From assembly GCA_919901855.1 (NCBI GenBank), contig CAKKQC010000042.1, positions 62,001-126,000 of the forward strand: a DNA stretch of 64,000 bases. Reading direction: 5' to 3'. A model generated the notes under the pieces. The model was not told where the DNA came from. It did not search any database and was given only the letters and a program-made list of their open reading frames with translations. This document shows, piece after piece, positions 30,096 through 38,615 of the stretch (position 1 is the stretch's first letter; each line of letters begins with the position of its first letter). The position numbers and the translations under genes were made by a program. This DNA is from a bacterium. Its GTDB lineage: Bacteria > Oederibacteriota > CAKKQC01.

Positions 30096-31937
30096 ATGGA
30101 CCCGCGCCGACTTGGCCAGATTCTTGTGGCGGAGGGACTGATCGGGGACGACGAACTCGACCAGGCCCTGAAGGACAGCCGTGCGGGCGGGACCACCCTG
30201 CTCGAGAGCGTCGTCAAGCTGAAGTTGCTCGACGAGGAGACCATCGCCAACTTCCTCGGACACCAGTTCGGGCTCGAGGTCACGACAATCCCCGCGGACT
30301 TCAAGCCGAATCCGCAGGCCCGCGCCCTCATCCCGCCCGAACTGGCTCGCCGGTACCGGCTGGTCCCCTTAGCTGTCGACCGCACGACCCTCACAATCGC
30401 GGTCGAGAACCCGGGTGATGTCGAGGCGGCGGAGCAGCGGGACATTCGCCAGAAGTCCCGTATCCCGCCCGAGGCCGTCCTCAAACTCGTGGTAGCGCCT
30501 CTCTCGCAGGTCACCGCCGCGCTCGCCGCCATGTACCCCGCCGGCGCCGCCGGCAGCCGCGGCCACAACGGCCCGGGGAGCGGCGGCGAGATCACGACCA
30601 TGGACGCGGAGCAGTACGCCCTGCGTCACGCGCCGGCCAGGCAGGAAGTGACGCACGAGGACGTCACCGAGACTCTCGACCCCGAGGCCCTCCTGGCCCA
30701 GGCGAGCGAGAGCGTCGAGGTCACGTCCGCTGAGGGCGCGGGCGAGGAATACTCGATCGACGTCGCCAACGAGGAACCGGTCATGCGTATGTGCAACTAC
30801 CTCATCGCCGAAGCCTGCCGGCGCCGGGCCTCGGACATTCACATCAACCCGACGGCCCGGGGCATCACCGTCCGGTACCGCATCGACGGCGTGCTTCAGA
30901 TCATGCCGTCGCCCCCGCCCTCCATGAAGAAGGGCGTCATCGCCCGGTTCAAGGTCATGGCGAACATGAACATCACCGAGCGCCGCAAGCCGCAGGACGG
31001 CCGCATCAAAATCAAGGTCTATGACCGGACCATCGACCTGCGCGTCTCCGTCATCCCGCAGATGGACGGTGAGAACATCGTCATGCGGATCCTGGACCAG
31101 TCATCCCTCCAGCTCGACCTCAAGAAGCTGGGGTTCGAACCGCAGGAAATGGAGGTCTATGACACCGCGATCCGTTCGCCGTACGGCATGATCCTGCACA
31201 CGGGGCCCACCGGAAGCGGGAAGACGACCACGCTGTACTCGGCGTTGTCCTACATCTACGACCCCAAGCGGTCCTTCTGCACGCTCGAGGACCCCGTCGA
31301 GTACGAGATGCCCGGGGTCGTGCAGATCCAGATGGACCACGAAGTCGGACTCGACTTCGCCATCGCCCTGCGGAGCGCCCTCCGTCAGGACCCGAACGTC
31401 ATGATGGTCGGCGAGATACGCGACGGCGAGACGGCGGGTATCGCCGTGTCCGCGGCCCTCACGGGGCATCTGCTCTTCTCTACCCTGCACACGAACGACG
31501 CGCCCTCCACCATCGGACGTCTCGTGGACATGGGGGTGGAGCCGGCCTACGTCGGCACCGCCGTCCGCCTCATCGTGGCCCAGCGGCTGATGCGGCGGAC
31601 CTGTGCCGAGTGCAAGCAGGCCACGACGCCCACCGAAGAAGAGCTCAAGGTCACCGGCGTGAGCGAGGCGGAGGCCGCCGGTGGCACGTTCTTCAAGTCC
31701 ATCGGGTGCCCCAAATGCAGCATGACCGGGTACAAGGGACGGATCGGTATCTACGAGATGATGCGGAACACCCCCGAGCTTTCGGAGGCGATCTTCGCGG
31801 GCGCCGACTCGCTTGGGATCCGCGCCATCGCCGAGAGTCAGGGCATGCGTTCCCTCCGCGGTCTGGCCATCCAGAAGTGGAAGGACGGCATCACCACCAC
31901 CGAGGAAGTCCAGCGCGTGACGATGGGAGGCGACTAG
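30096..31937 (+). CDS. GspE/PilB-type secretion or pilus-assembly ATPase (first copy)
   Basis: This 613-residue AAA-like ATPase should power type IV pilus extension or type II secretion from the inner-membrane base. The N-terminal MshEN/GspE_N domain (residues 1-150) begins RRLGQILVAEGLIGDDELDQ; MshEN domains can bind cyclic di-GMP. An acidic linker follows. The motor has Walker A GPTGSGKTTT near residues 369-378, Asp box TLEDPVEYE, Walker B VGEIRDGETA, His box TLHTNDAPST and a zinc site CAEC...CPKC, all intact. A paralogue follows six bp later. The TAAGAT promoter is 15 nt upstream. The rest of the machine is probably at 46.5-56.4 kb. Confidence 0.92.
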   Translation: MDPRRLGQILVAEGLIGDDELDQALKDSRAGGTTLLESVVKLKLLDEETIANFLGHQFGLEVTTIPADFKPNPQARALIPPELARRYRLVPLAVDRTTLTIAVENPGDVEAAEQRDIRQKSRIPPEAVLKLVVAPLSQVTAALAAMYPAGAAGSRGHNGPGSGGEITTMDAEQYALRHAPARQEVTHEDVTETLDPEALLAQASESVEVTSAEGAGEEYSIDVANEEPVMRMCNYLIAEACRRRASDIHINPTARGITVRYRIDGVLQIMPSPPPSMKKGVIARFKVMANMNITERRKPQDGRIKIKVYDRTIDLRVSVIPQMDGENIVMRILDQSSLQLDLKKLGFEPQEMEVYDTAIRSPYGMILHTGPTGSGKTTTLYSALSYIYDPKRSFCTLEDPVEYEMPGVVQIQMDHEVGLDFAIALRSALRQDPNVMMVGEIRDGETAGIAVSAALTGHLLFSTLHTNDAPSTIGRLVDMGVEPAYVGTAVRLIVAQRLMRRTCAECKQATTPTEEELKVTGVSEAEAAGGTFFKSIGCPKCSMTGYKGRIGIYEMMRNTPELSEAIFAGADSLGIRAIAESQGMRSLRGLAIQKWKDGITTTEEVQRVTMGGD

Positions 31938-31943
31938 ACTCCC

Positions 31944-33752
31944 GTGGCCCTCAAGCGGCTCGGATCGCTCCTCGTCGAGGAAGCCCTCATCACGGAGGAA
32001 CAGCTCGCGGAGGCCCTCACTACCCAGAAGACGACCGGCGACCAGCTCGGCGAGGCACTCGTCAAGCTCGGGCACATCTCGGAAGAGTCCCTCTACCGTT
32101 TCCTGGCGATCCAACACGGTCTCGAGTTTATCGAACTCAATGGTACCGAGCTCTCGGCGGCCCTCATAAAGGTCATGCCGGCCGCCGTCGCCTGGAAATA
32201 CCGGGCCGTCCCGGTGTCGCAGGACGACCGCTCGATCACGCTCGCCACCTGCCAGCCGGACGAGCTCTCGCTGTTCTACCTCCCCAAGGAACTCAAGCTG
32301 CCTCCCGAGATCAAGCCCCGGATCGTGGTCGCTCCCGCCTCGGAGGTGCTGGCCCTCCTGAACGCGCATTTCCCCAAGGTGGCAGCCAGGCAGGAGGGCT
32401 CGATCCAGTCCGCGGAGGGGGCGGCGAAGATCGCTGCGGCGGCAGCCGCCGCCACGACCGCGGGGCCGGACCAGACCCAGGTCGACCTCCTCGCCGGCGT
32501 CGAGCAGGAACTCCTGAACCCGGATGATATCGACCTCGAGATCCTGCAGGAACAGAAGGAGGAAGCGGACGAGGGCGAGCAGTTCGACGAAGGCCCCATC
32601 ATCAAGCTCTGCGACTACATCATCGCCGACGCTGTCCGGCAACGGGCGTCGGACGTTCACATCACCCCATACGAGAAGGACATCGTGCTCCGGTACCGCA
32701 TCGACGGTTCGCTCATCAAGTTCCCGTCCCCGCCGGCAAGGATCCGGCGGCACCTGGCCACACGGTTCAAGATCCTTTCCAAGACCATGAACATCATCGA
32801 ACGGCGGCTCCCGCAGGACGGCCGCATTCACGTCAACGTGGGCGCCAAGACCGTGGACCTCCGGATTTCGACCATGCCCACGCGCTGGGGGGAGAACATC
32901 GTGATGCGGGTCATGGACCAGAGCGCGGGTATCCCCAAGCTAGAGGATCTGGGGCTGGAGGGTGACCAGCTCGAACACTTCATCAAGGCGATCAGCCAGC
33001 CCTACGGCATGGTGTTCGTGACCGGCCCCACGGCTTCCGGCAAGACCACGACGCTGTTCTCGGCCCTCCAGCACGTTAACACGCCTTCAAAGAACATCCT
33101 GACGGTCGAGGACCCGGTCGAGTTCCGCCTCCCGCATATCATCCAGATCATGGTCGACCAGAACGCGGGACGCACGTTCGGCTCGGTCCTGCGCGCCTTC
33201 CTGCGGCACGACCCGAACGTCATGCTCGTCGGCGAGACCCGTGATGCGGAGACCGCGTCCATCGCGAACAAGGCCGCGCTCACGGGCCACCTGGTCCTGA
33301 CATCCGTGCACACCAACGATGCCTGCTCCACGATCATGCGCCTCGTGGACCTCGGCATCGAACACGTGTACGTCGGATCTTCCGTGCTCGCGGTCACTTC
33401 CCAGCGCCTGCTCCGCAAGATATGTGACAAGTGCAAGGAGAAGATCGCGGTCCCGGCCGAGGAACTCGCCCGCATCGGCCTCAAGCCCGAGGACGTCGAG
33501 GGCAACGAGTTCTTCAAGGGCCGGGGCTGCGACAACTGCCACAAGACGGGATACCGCGGACGGCTCGGAGTTTTCGAGGTCATGCCCATCACGACGTCCA
33601 TCCGCGAGGTGATCTTCGCCAAGGGAAACTTGGCCCAGCTCAAGACCGCATCGCGCGAGGCCGGGTTCAAGACGATTCGGGACGCCGCCATCATCAAGTG
33701 GCGGAAGGGACTCACGACGCTGGAAGAAGTCCTCGGCGAAACCTACGAGTAG
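31944..33752 (+). CDS. GspE/PilB-type secretion or pilus-assembly ATPase (second copy)
   Basis: This 602-residue paralogue has the same order: MshEN-like N-terminus (KRLGSLLVEEALITEEQLAEAL), Ala-rich then acidic linker (AAKIAAAAAAATTAG), and motor with Walker A GPTASGKTTT, Asp box TVEDPVEFR, Walker B VGETRDAETA, His box SVHTNDACST and zinc site CDKC...CDNC. The P-loop has Ala where the first copy has Gly, a tolerated change. Start is GTG six bp after the first copy. Two tandem extension-type ATPases suggest hetero-oligomers or two related machines; neither looks like PilT, which lacks the MshEN domain. Confidence 0.92.
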   Translation: MALKRLGSLLVEEALITEEQLAEALTTQKTTGDQLGEALVKLGHISEESLYRFLAIQHGLEFIELNGTELSAALIKVMPAAVAWKYRAVPVSQDDRSITLATCQPDELSLFYLPKELKLPPEIKPRIVVAPASEVLALLNAHFPKVAARQEGSIQSAEGAAKIAAAAAAATTAGPDQTQVDLLAGVEQELLNPDDIDLEILQEQKEEADEGEQFDEGPIIKLCDYIIADAVRQRASDVHITPYEKDIVLRYRIDGSLIKFPSPPARIRRHLATRFKILSKTMNIIERRLPQDGRIHVNVGAKTVDLRISTMPTRWGENIVMRVMDQSAGIPKLEDLGLEGDQLEHFIKAISQPYGMVFVTGPTASGKTTTLFSALQHVNTPSKNILTVEDPVEFRLPHIIQIMVDQNAGRTFGSVLRAFLRHDPNVMLVGETRDAETASIANKAALTGHLVLTSVHTNDACSTIMRLVDLGIEHVYVGSSVLAVTSQRLLRKICDKCKEKIAVPAEELARIGLKPEDVEGNEFFKGRGCDNCHKTGYRGRLGVFEVMPITTSIREVIFAKGNLAQLKTASREAGFKTIRDAAIIKWRKGLTTLEEVLGETYE

Positions 33753-33754
33753 GT

Positions 33755-33772
33755 AGGGGACGTACGTCCCCT
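33755..33772. repeat. Perfect 18-bp palindrome between converging genes
   Basis: AGGGGACGT-ACGTCCCCT lies between the ATPase stop and the stop of the converging propeller gene, touching the latter. The GGGACG...CGTCCC core recurs at 28448-28464 and 57674-57688. It may terminate transcription both ways. Confidence 0.55.
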
Positions 33773-34857
33773 CAATCGAACCAGCCGTCCGGAATTAACG
33801 CGCGGTAGATCTGGGGTACCCCGGAAACATCCGACGTGTAGAACACGCTCAGGCCGTCCCGGTGAAACGAGGGATGCGGATGCGTCCATGCTGGCCCGTA
33901 TCGCGACTCGGTGAAATCCGGCGGGCGGTCGGGGAATGCGAAACCGGATGCCTCCTCGTCATCGCCCGGCGCGGGCAGGGGCTCGAACCACCGGGTCCCC
34001 CGGTTCGAGCTGCGGGGATGACATAGCACCTTCCAGGAGCCGGAGTCCGGGGAGACCAGCACGAGGCCGATATCCGGCGCGTGCGTGTCGCAGGCGAGAA
34101 GCCGGCCGTCCCCGCGGGCCGCGACGTGCCAGATCGGCCCCTTGAATATGCACCGTTCCGACTCCACGTCCCCGTTCGCCCCGCGCACATAGAGGCCGTC
34201 GTGGAACTTCACGAAGGCAACGGAATCAGCGCCCAGCCACGTGCCCGCCCTCACCCACTCCCCCTCGCGCTGGCCGGCGACAACTTGGGGGCCACCGCCC
34301 TGCCGGTCAATCACCTGCAGGCTGCCGGGCGCCTCCCCGGCGAAGAGAATGCGCCGGCCCCCCGGATCGTACTGAAGCCGCCCGATCGCCTGGGGGCACT
34401 CGAGCAGCGTGCGCACCAGTCCGTCGTAGACGTCGACCTCCACGAGCCGGTTCCACGGCCCCTCGGCGACCGTCGCCGCTACCGCGCGACCGTCCGGGGC
34501 GGTCGCCAGGTGCCGGACCCGGGCGCCCGAGAACGGCGCAAGCTCGGTCTCCGTCCCGTCCTCGAGGGTCACGGCCCAGATCGCGTCGCGGGCGCTGAAT
34601 AGGACGGCCAGCCCGTCAACCGTGATCACCGGCGAGGCGGCGTTGAGATCCTTCCGCAGGGTCAGGATCCGGACGTCGCCGGAAGAGAGGTCCATGGCCG
34701 CCAGGTTCGGAGCACCGGTCTCGTGCGTCAGGAAGACGAGCCAGCGGCCGTCCGGGGTCACGGTCGGCGTGGACTCCGGAAGATGATGCTGGGCGGACCG
34801 CTCGGCGGTGAGCCGGACGATCTCCGTCCCGGTGACAGGGTCGCGCAAGAGGTCCAT
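33772..34857 (-). CDS. Beta-propeller protein resembling oligogalacturonate lyase / TolB repeats
   Basis: This 361-residue protein is a seven-bladed-type propeller with TolB/WD40-like blades: STPTVTPDGRWLVFLTHETG, LNAASPVITVDGLAVLFSA, GRLQYDPGGRRILFAGEA and HPHPSFHRDGLSVFYTSDVSGVPQIYR. The last and the His-rich turns match the oligogalacturonate lyase (Pectate_lyase22) family, which uses a His-coordinated metal. There is no signal peptide, so it would act in the cytoplasm on imported oligosaccharides. The ATG at 34857 is chosen; an in-frame GTG at 34878 lies inside a hairpin. It ends a sugar-related operon with an epimerase and a glycoside hydrolase. Confidence 0.65.
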   Translation of the reverse strand: MDLLRDPVTGTEIVRLTAERSAQHHLPESTPTVTPDGRWLVFLTHETGAPNLAAMDLSSGDVRILTLRKDLNAASPVITVDGLAVLFSARDAIWAVTLEDGTETELAPFSGARVRHLATAPDGRAVAATVAEGPWNRLVEVDVYDGLVRTLLECPQAIGRLQYDPGGRRILFAGEAPGSLQVIDRQGGGPQVVAGQREGEWVRAGTWLGADSVAFVKFHDGLYVRGANGDVESERCIFKGPIWHVAARGDGRLLACDTHAPDIGLVLVSPDSGSWKVLCHPRSSNRGTRWFEPLPAPGDDEEASGFAFPDRPPDFTESRYGPAWTHPHPSFHRDGLSVFYTSDVSGVPQIYRALIPDGWFD

Positions 34858-34858
34858 T

Positions 34859-34881
34859 GGTGTGGGTCCGCTTCCCACACC
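34859..34881 (-). promoter_or_regulatory. Hairpin immediately before the propeller-gene start codon
   Basis: A perfect 8-bp stem, GGTGTGGG with CCCACACC and a 7-nt loop, ends one nt before the ATG at 34857. In RNA it would cover the initiation region, so it could limit translation of the last operon gene or mark a processing site. Confidence 0.4.
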
Positions 34882-34901
34882 CTATCGCGCGAACGCCGTT
34901 T

Positions 34902-35741
34902 TCACCCCTTGCGCCACGAGTGTTCGGGACGCCAGCCGAAGCCCCGGAACGCCGCGTCCCCGCTCAGCACGGAGGCGTGGCCCGGCAGGTCCCGAACGAT
35001 CGGCGTCCCGGGCCAGCAGGCCCGGACAGCGTCCAGCGTGGGCATGTCCAGAATCGTGTCGGCCGCGCTCAGGAGGTAGGTGCCGAATCCGGGCAGGTCC
35101 GGCGATTCGATAGCCAGCCGGAACGCCCGGGCGACATCCCGCACGTCCACGTACGACCACCACCACTGGGCCCCGTCGGCGGGCGCGGGTTTCGACTTCG
35201 CCGCGTAGCCCCCGGTCTGCTCGGGCATCCACACGCCCGTGATCCGCATGACCGCGCACGAGATGCCGTACTCCCGGCCGAACATCTCGCACGTGACCTC
35301 GTTCACGATCTTCGAGAGCCCGTAATGGTCGCACGGCCGGCGCGGGTGCGCCTCATCCACGGGCACGTAGTCCGGCGGGACCACCCGAGTGTCGGACTTC
35401 GCCAGCCCCCAGTCGCTCCCCGCCATCACGAACCGTTTCACGCCGAACTCGCGGCACGCCTCCAGCAGGTAGTACGTGCTGACCGTGTTGAGCTGGAAAG
35501 TCTCCTCCGAGAACCACGGATTCGCCCCGATGTGCGCCACGGCGTCCATGCCCTCGACCGCCTTCCGGATCGCGGCCCGGTCGAGAAGGTCCGCTGCGAC
35601 GTGCGGATGCGGTGTGTTGAACCGGTGGTCGCCCTCCCGCGGATGCCGCCTGGAGAAGAGCCGGAGCTCATGCGCCCGCTCGAGATCGAGAATCGCGTAG
35701 TGCCCCACGCGCCCGCTGGCGCCCGTAACGAGGATCTTCAT
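34902..35741 (-). CDS. NAD(P)-dependent epimerase/dehydratase-family oxidoreductase, uronate dehydrogenase-like
   Basis: This 279-residue extended short-chain dehydrogenase has the Rossmann motif ILVTGASGRVGHYA, the acidic ADLLDRAA, AVAHIGANP, the catalytic Tyr-Lys in DHYGLSKIVNE and the C-terminal YVDVRDVARAF. The early part (NTVSTYYLLEACREFGVKRFV) resembles uronate dehydrogenase and sugar-nucleotide epimerases. Given the lyase-like neighbour, oxidation of a uronic acid is plausible but unproven. ATG overlaps the hydrolase stop (ATGA). Confidence 0.8.
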   Translation of the reverse strand: MKILVTGASGRVGHYAILDLERAHELRLFSRRHPREGDHRFNTPHPHVAADLLDRAAIRKAVEGMDAVAHIGANPWFSEETFQLNTVSTYYLLEACREFGVKRFVMAGSDWGLAKSDTRVVPPDYVPVDEAHPRRPCDHYGLSKIVNEVTCEMFGREYGISCAVMRITGVWMPEQTGGYAAKSKPAPADGAQWWWSYVDVRDVARAFRLAIESPDLPGFGTYLLSAADTILDMPTLDAVRACWPGTPIVRDLPGHASVLSGDAAFRGFGWRPEHSWRKG

Positions 35742-37519
35742 CGGGATGCCTCCTTCTGGAAGGCCACGCGGCCGTCCCACCATGTCGTGTAGAGGCCGCC
35801 GGTATCCTGGTAGCTGAGTCCGATCGTCCAGTCGCCGGCCGGCGCTCCGCGCCCGCCGAGCGCCTTGAGCGGGAGCGCCACCTCAAGCGTGTACCCCCCG
35901 GTCGTCGTGCGGCTCGCTGCGAACGATCCCGGGACGGGACGGTCCCCCCAGAATCCCGCATACGGCCGGCGGTGGTCCTTCCCGCCCCGCGTGGGGAACA
36001 CGTAGATCGACGTCCCCCCCCGCTTCGCCGCAGCCGCGGGACTCGTGTAGACGGCGAGGTAGTCGCCTTCCCAGCACCAGTCCTCGCCCGGGTCGTCGAT
36101 GCGCGTGTCCTTGATGTCGGCCCCAACGTACAGGTACTTCCCATCCGAGGCCAGCCAGTACCGGTGGCCGGATTCGACCCCCTCGACCAGCGACTCCGAA
36201 GTGTACGGCGTCGCCGCGCCTGCCACCGGCCACTCGGCCAGGTCGCCGTCCACCTTCGGGATCAGCCTGGGCAGCGAATACGGGACCGGCGGCCGCTCCG
36301 GCGGCGGAGCCCAGGCGGCCGCGCGGTGCAGACCGTCCACCGCCGCGTTCGTACGCGCGCATTCGTCGACGAGCGTGTCGTATACGCGCGTCTCGTCCGC
36401 CGAGACCAGTCCCATGTTCTCGTCCGGCAGGTATCCGTCGCGCGATTCATCCTGCTTCTCGTAGTCGCCCCACAGGAACCAGTGCATGCCCACCATGAAC
36501 GGGGCGCGCGCGGCCTGCGATACGAATTTGCGGTACCCGTGCGCCCGCCTCTCCTGTGACCCGACGTCGCAGAACTGGAGCGACCGGTGACCCGGCTCCG
36601 CGAACCCCGAAAAGGAATACTCCGTGATCATGATCGGCTTTCCCGTCGCCTCGTAGTACCGGCCGTAGGCGGCCTTGAGCGCCCCGTACCGGGTGTAGTC
36701 GTTGACCGAGTTCACGTCGAAGAGCGGCGAGAGCGCCCGGTATAAATCGAGATCCGGCAGCCCGGCCCACCGCACGCCCAGAATCAGGTGGTCCGGATCC
36801 GCCGCGCGGACCAGCGCCACGTAGCGGGTGTAGTAGTTCTTCACGACCTCGGTCCTCCAGGCCGCCAGGAATGACTCCATGGCCGCGGGGAGCTTCTTCG
36901 GCATGCGCGCCCGCGGAATCGCCTCGAAAGCGGACAGCCTGGTCCCCCACTCGCGGTTCATCGACGCCGGGCCGCCGTACCGGGTCCGGGCGAACGCGAC
37001 GAGCGCGCGGCTTCCCGGCGCGGAAGACGGGAGAGCGGCGTACGCGCGGAATAGCTTCTCCGGATCCCAGTGCGGCTCGTTGTCCACGAACAGGCCGATC
37101 ACGTTGCGGCGGCCGCGGAAGGCCGCGACTTCGTCCCGCACCATGCCGGGGAACCAGCCGGCGGTCCAGAACGCCTCGTCCCAGACGTCGGTCTCGCGGG
37201 GGTCCGCGCGCGCGTACAGCTGGTCCGCGACATAGAAGTCGGGCCAGACGGACGGGGAACTCCAGCAGGCGGCGGTGTTGAATCCCCAGGCCTTGAGCTG
37301 GCCGACGATCCTCGCCTTCCGGGCCGGCTCCACCGGATGATTCTCCGCATGCCCGTAGCATCCGGCCACGCAGTCCACGCCGAGAGAGAAGAATGGCCGG
37401 CCCTCACCATCCCGCAGCCACCACACACCGTGCTCCTGAACCGCCGTCACGAACCCGTCCGCCGCACCCGCTCCGCCTGCCAGCAGGCACAGGACAGCGG
37501 TGAAGCGCAGTAATCTCAC
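35738..37519 (-). CDS. Exported TIM-barrel glycoside hydrolase, agarase/GH50-like, with C-terminal CBM9-like domain
   Basis: This 593-residue protein has a signal peptide ending AGGAGAADG and a clan-A-like barrel. It opens with VWWLRDGEGRPFFSLGVDCV, an arrangement typical of proteins annotated as agarases. Likely catalytic acids are the Glu of IGLFVDNEPHW and the Glu of PIMITEYSFSGF. After about residue 420 a CBM9/DOMON-like domain begins (IPKVDGDLAEWPVAG, YLYVGADIKDTRID, YTLEVALPLKAL). It probably cleaves an external polysaccharide before uptake. GTG start overlaps the acetyltransferase stop (GTGA). Substrate is unknown. Confidence 0.75.
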   Translation of the reverse strand: MRLLRFTAVLCLLAGGAGAADGFVTAVQEHGVWWLRDGEGRPFFSLGVDCVAGCYGHAENHPVEPARKARIVGQLKAWGFNTAACWSSPSVWPDFYVADQLYARADPRETDVWDEAFWTAGWFPGMVRDEVAAFRGRRNVIGLFVDNEPHWDPEKLFRAYAALPSSAPGSRALVAFARTRYGGPASMNREWGTRLSAFEAIPRARMPKKLPAAMESFLAAWRTEVVKNYYTRYVALVRAADPDHLILGVRWAGLPDLDLYRALSPLFDVNSVNDYTRYGALKAAYGRYYEATGKPIMITEYSFSGFAEPGHRSLQFCDVGSQERRAHGYRKFVSQAARAPFMVGMHWFLWGDYEKQDESRDGYLPDENMGLVSADETRVYDTLVDECARTNAAVDGLHRAAAWAPPPERPPVPYSLPRLIPKVDGDLAEWPVAGAATPYTSESLVEGVESGHRYWLASDGKYLYVGADIKDTRIDDPGEDWCWEGDYLAVYTSPAAAAKRGGTSIYVFPTRGGKDHRRPYAGFWGDRPVPGSFAASRTTTGGYTLEVALPLKALGGRGAPAGDWTIGLSYQDTGGLYTTWWDGRVAFQKEASR

Positions 37520-38613
37520 ACGTGGTCCGAGGGAAAGAGATAGAAGGGCAGCGGCAACCGGCGGTCAAGGGCGCGCAGAGCGCTTCCCTGAGGCAGGATC
37601 GCGCGGGGCGGAAGCGGCCCGAACAGCAGCCGGGCCTGCTCGAGACCGCTCCACCGGAGGGCTCCAACCGCCCGATCGAGCCGGCCCAGCTGAAAGGATC
37701 CGAGCAGACCGGGGCGGTCCACGATCTTGATCTGCCCGAGACACCCGATCGACGACCTCCAGAAGTCGGTCGCCCCGAAGAGCGTCTGAAGATACGGAAG
37801 GGCCGCGAACGGCACCTCGCCATGGACCTGGTCTACGCCCGGGCGCGACGCGAACCAGCGGTACAGGGCGAGCACGCCCTCGGACGCGCCCGCGATCTCC
37901 TGAACCGACCAGCCCGACCGCTTGCCTTCGCCCCAATACCTGGCCAGAGCGTACGCCGTGATCCGCCTCCCCCGCACGGCACAGAAGACCCGGCGGCCGA
38001 CCTTGAGCATCATCAGCGGGAAGTCGGCCGCCGACCGCTCAACACGGACCGGGACCGTCCGGTGCAGGGCGTGCAGTTCCTCCGCACGACGCGAGGGGTC
38101 CCGGAGTTCAACCACGCGATCATCGAACCGCCGGAGCGTCCCAACGGAGCGCGCGTTGATGCGGAACTCGAACTTCTCTCCCGCGGGCTCCCAGCCGAAC
38201 CGCGCGTATCGCGTGCGGTCGCCCCAGAGGATCGACACCGGCATCCCGTGGCCGCGCATGTAGTCCGTGCAGTAGTCCAGCAGGGCGGCCATCATCCCCC
38301 GGCCCCGGAAGGCGTCCAGTGTGGCCACCGCCCCGATCCCGCCGCAGCGGACCCGCGCCCTTCCGGCGACGAAATCGAGCGGGTAGACCCCACAGTGCGA
38401 GACGATTCGGCCCTCGTGCCTGATCACGAAGCAGGTATCGAGCCGCGCCTCCATGTCGCCGTAGAGGTGCGGGTACTCGGCGAGCATCGACCAGCCCCGC
38501 CCCATGTCCCGCGTGCCGGGGAAAATGCCGCTGATCATCCGCAGAACCTCGGCGCCTTCTCCCGGCCGCGCCATCCGCGGCCCCTCGTACTTCCTCGCCA
38601 GAATCACGGCCAC
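37516..38613 (-). CDS. Eis-like GNAT N-acetyltransferase
   Basis: This 365-residue protein has an N-terminal GNAT domain with the acetyl-CoA loop VATLDAFRGRGMMAALLDYC and the preceding strand HCGVYPLDFVAGRARVRCGGIGAV, followed by GHGMPVSILWGDRTRYARFGW. A second GNAT-like half and an SCP2-like end give the Eis/COG4552 layout. Substrate unknown; Eis proteins acetylate amines such as aminoglycosides or lysines. The start is probably GTG 38613, two bp after the argH stop, with GTG 38607 as alternative. Confidence 0.75.
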   Translation of the reverse strand: MAVILARKYEGPRMARPGEGAEVLRMISGIFPGTRDMGRGWSMLAEYPHLYGDMEARLDTCFVIRHEGRIVSHCGVYPLDFVAGRARVRCGGIGAVATLDAFRGRGMMAALLDYCTDYMRGHGMPVSILWGDRTRYARFGWEPAGEKFEFRINARSVGTLRRFDDRVVELRDPSRRAEELHALHRTVPVRVERSAADFPLMMLKVGRRVFCAVRGRRITAYALARYWGEGKRSGWSVQEIAGASEGVLALYRWFASRPGVDQVHGEVPFAALPYLQTLFGATDFWRSSIGCLGQIKIVDRPGLLGSFQLGRLDRAVGALRWSGLEQARLLFGPLPPRAILPQGSALRALDRRLPLPFYLFPSDHV

Positions 38614-38615
38614 GC

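Noticed and set aside
31101-32831. A 576-residue minus-strand frame opposite the ATPases
   Set aside because: Its composition mirrors the conserved ATPase codons; no domain pattern of its own.
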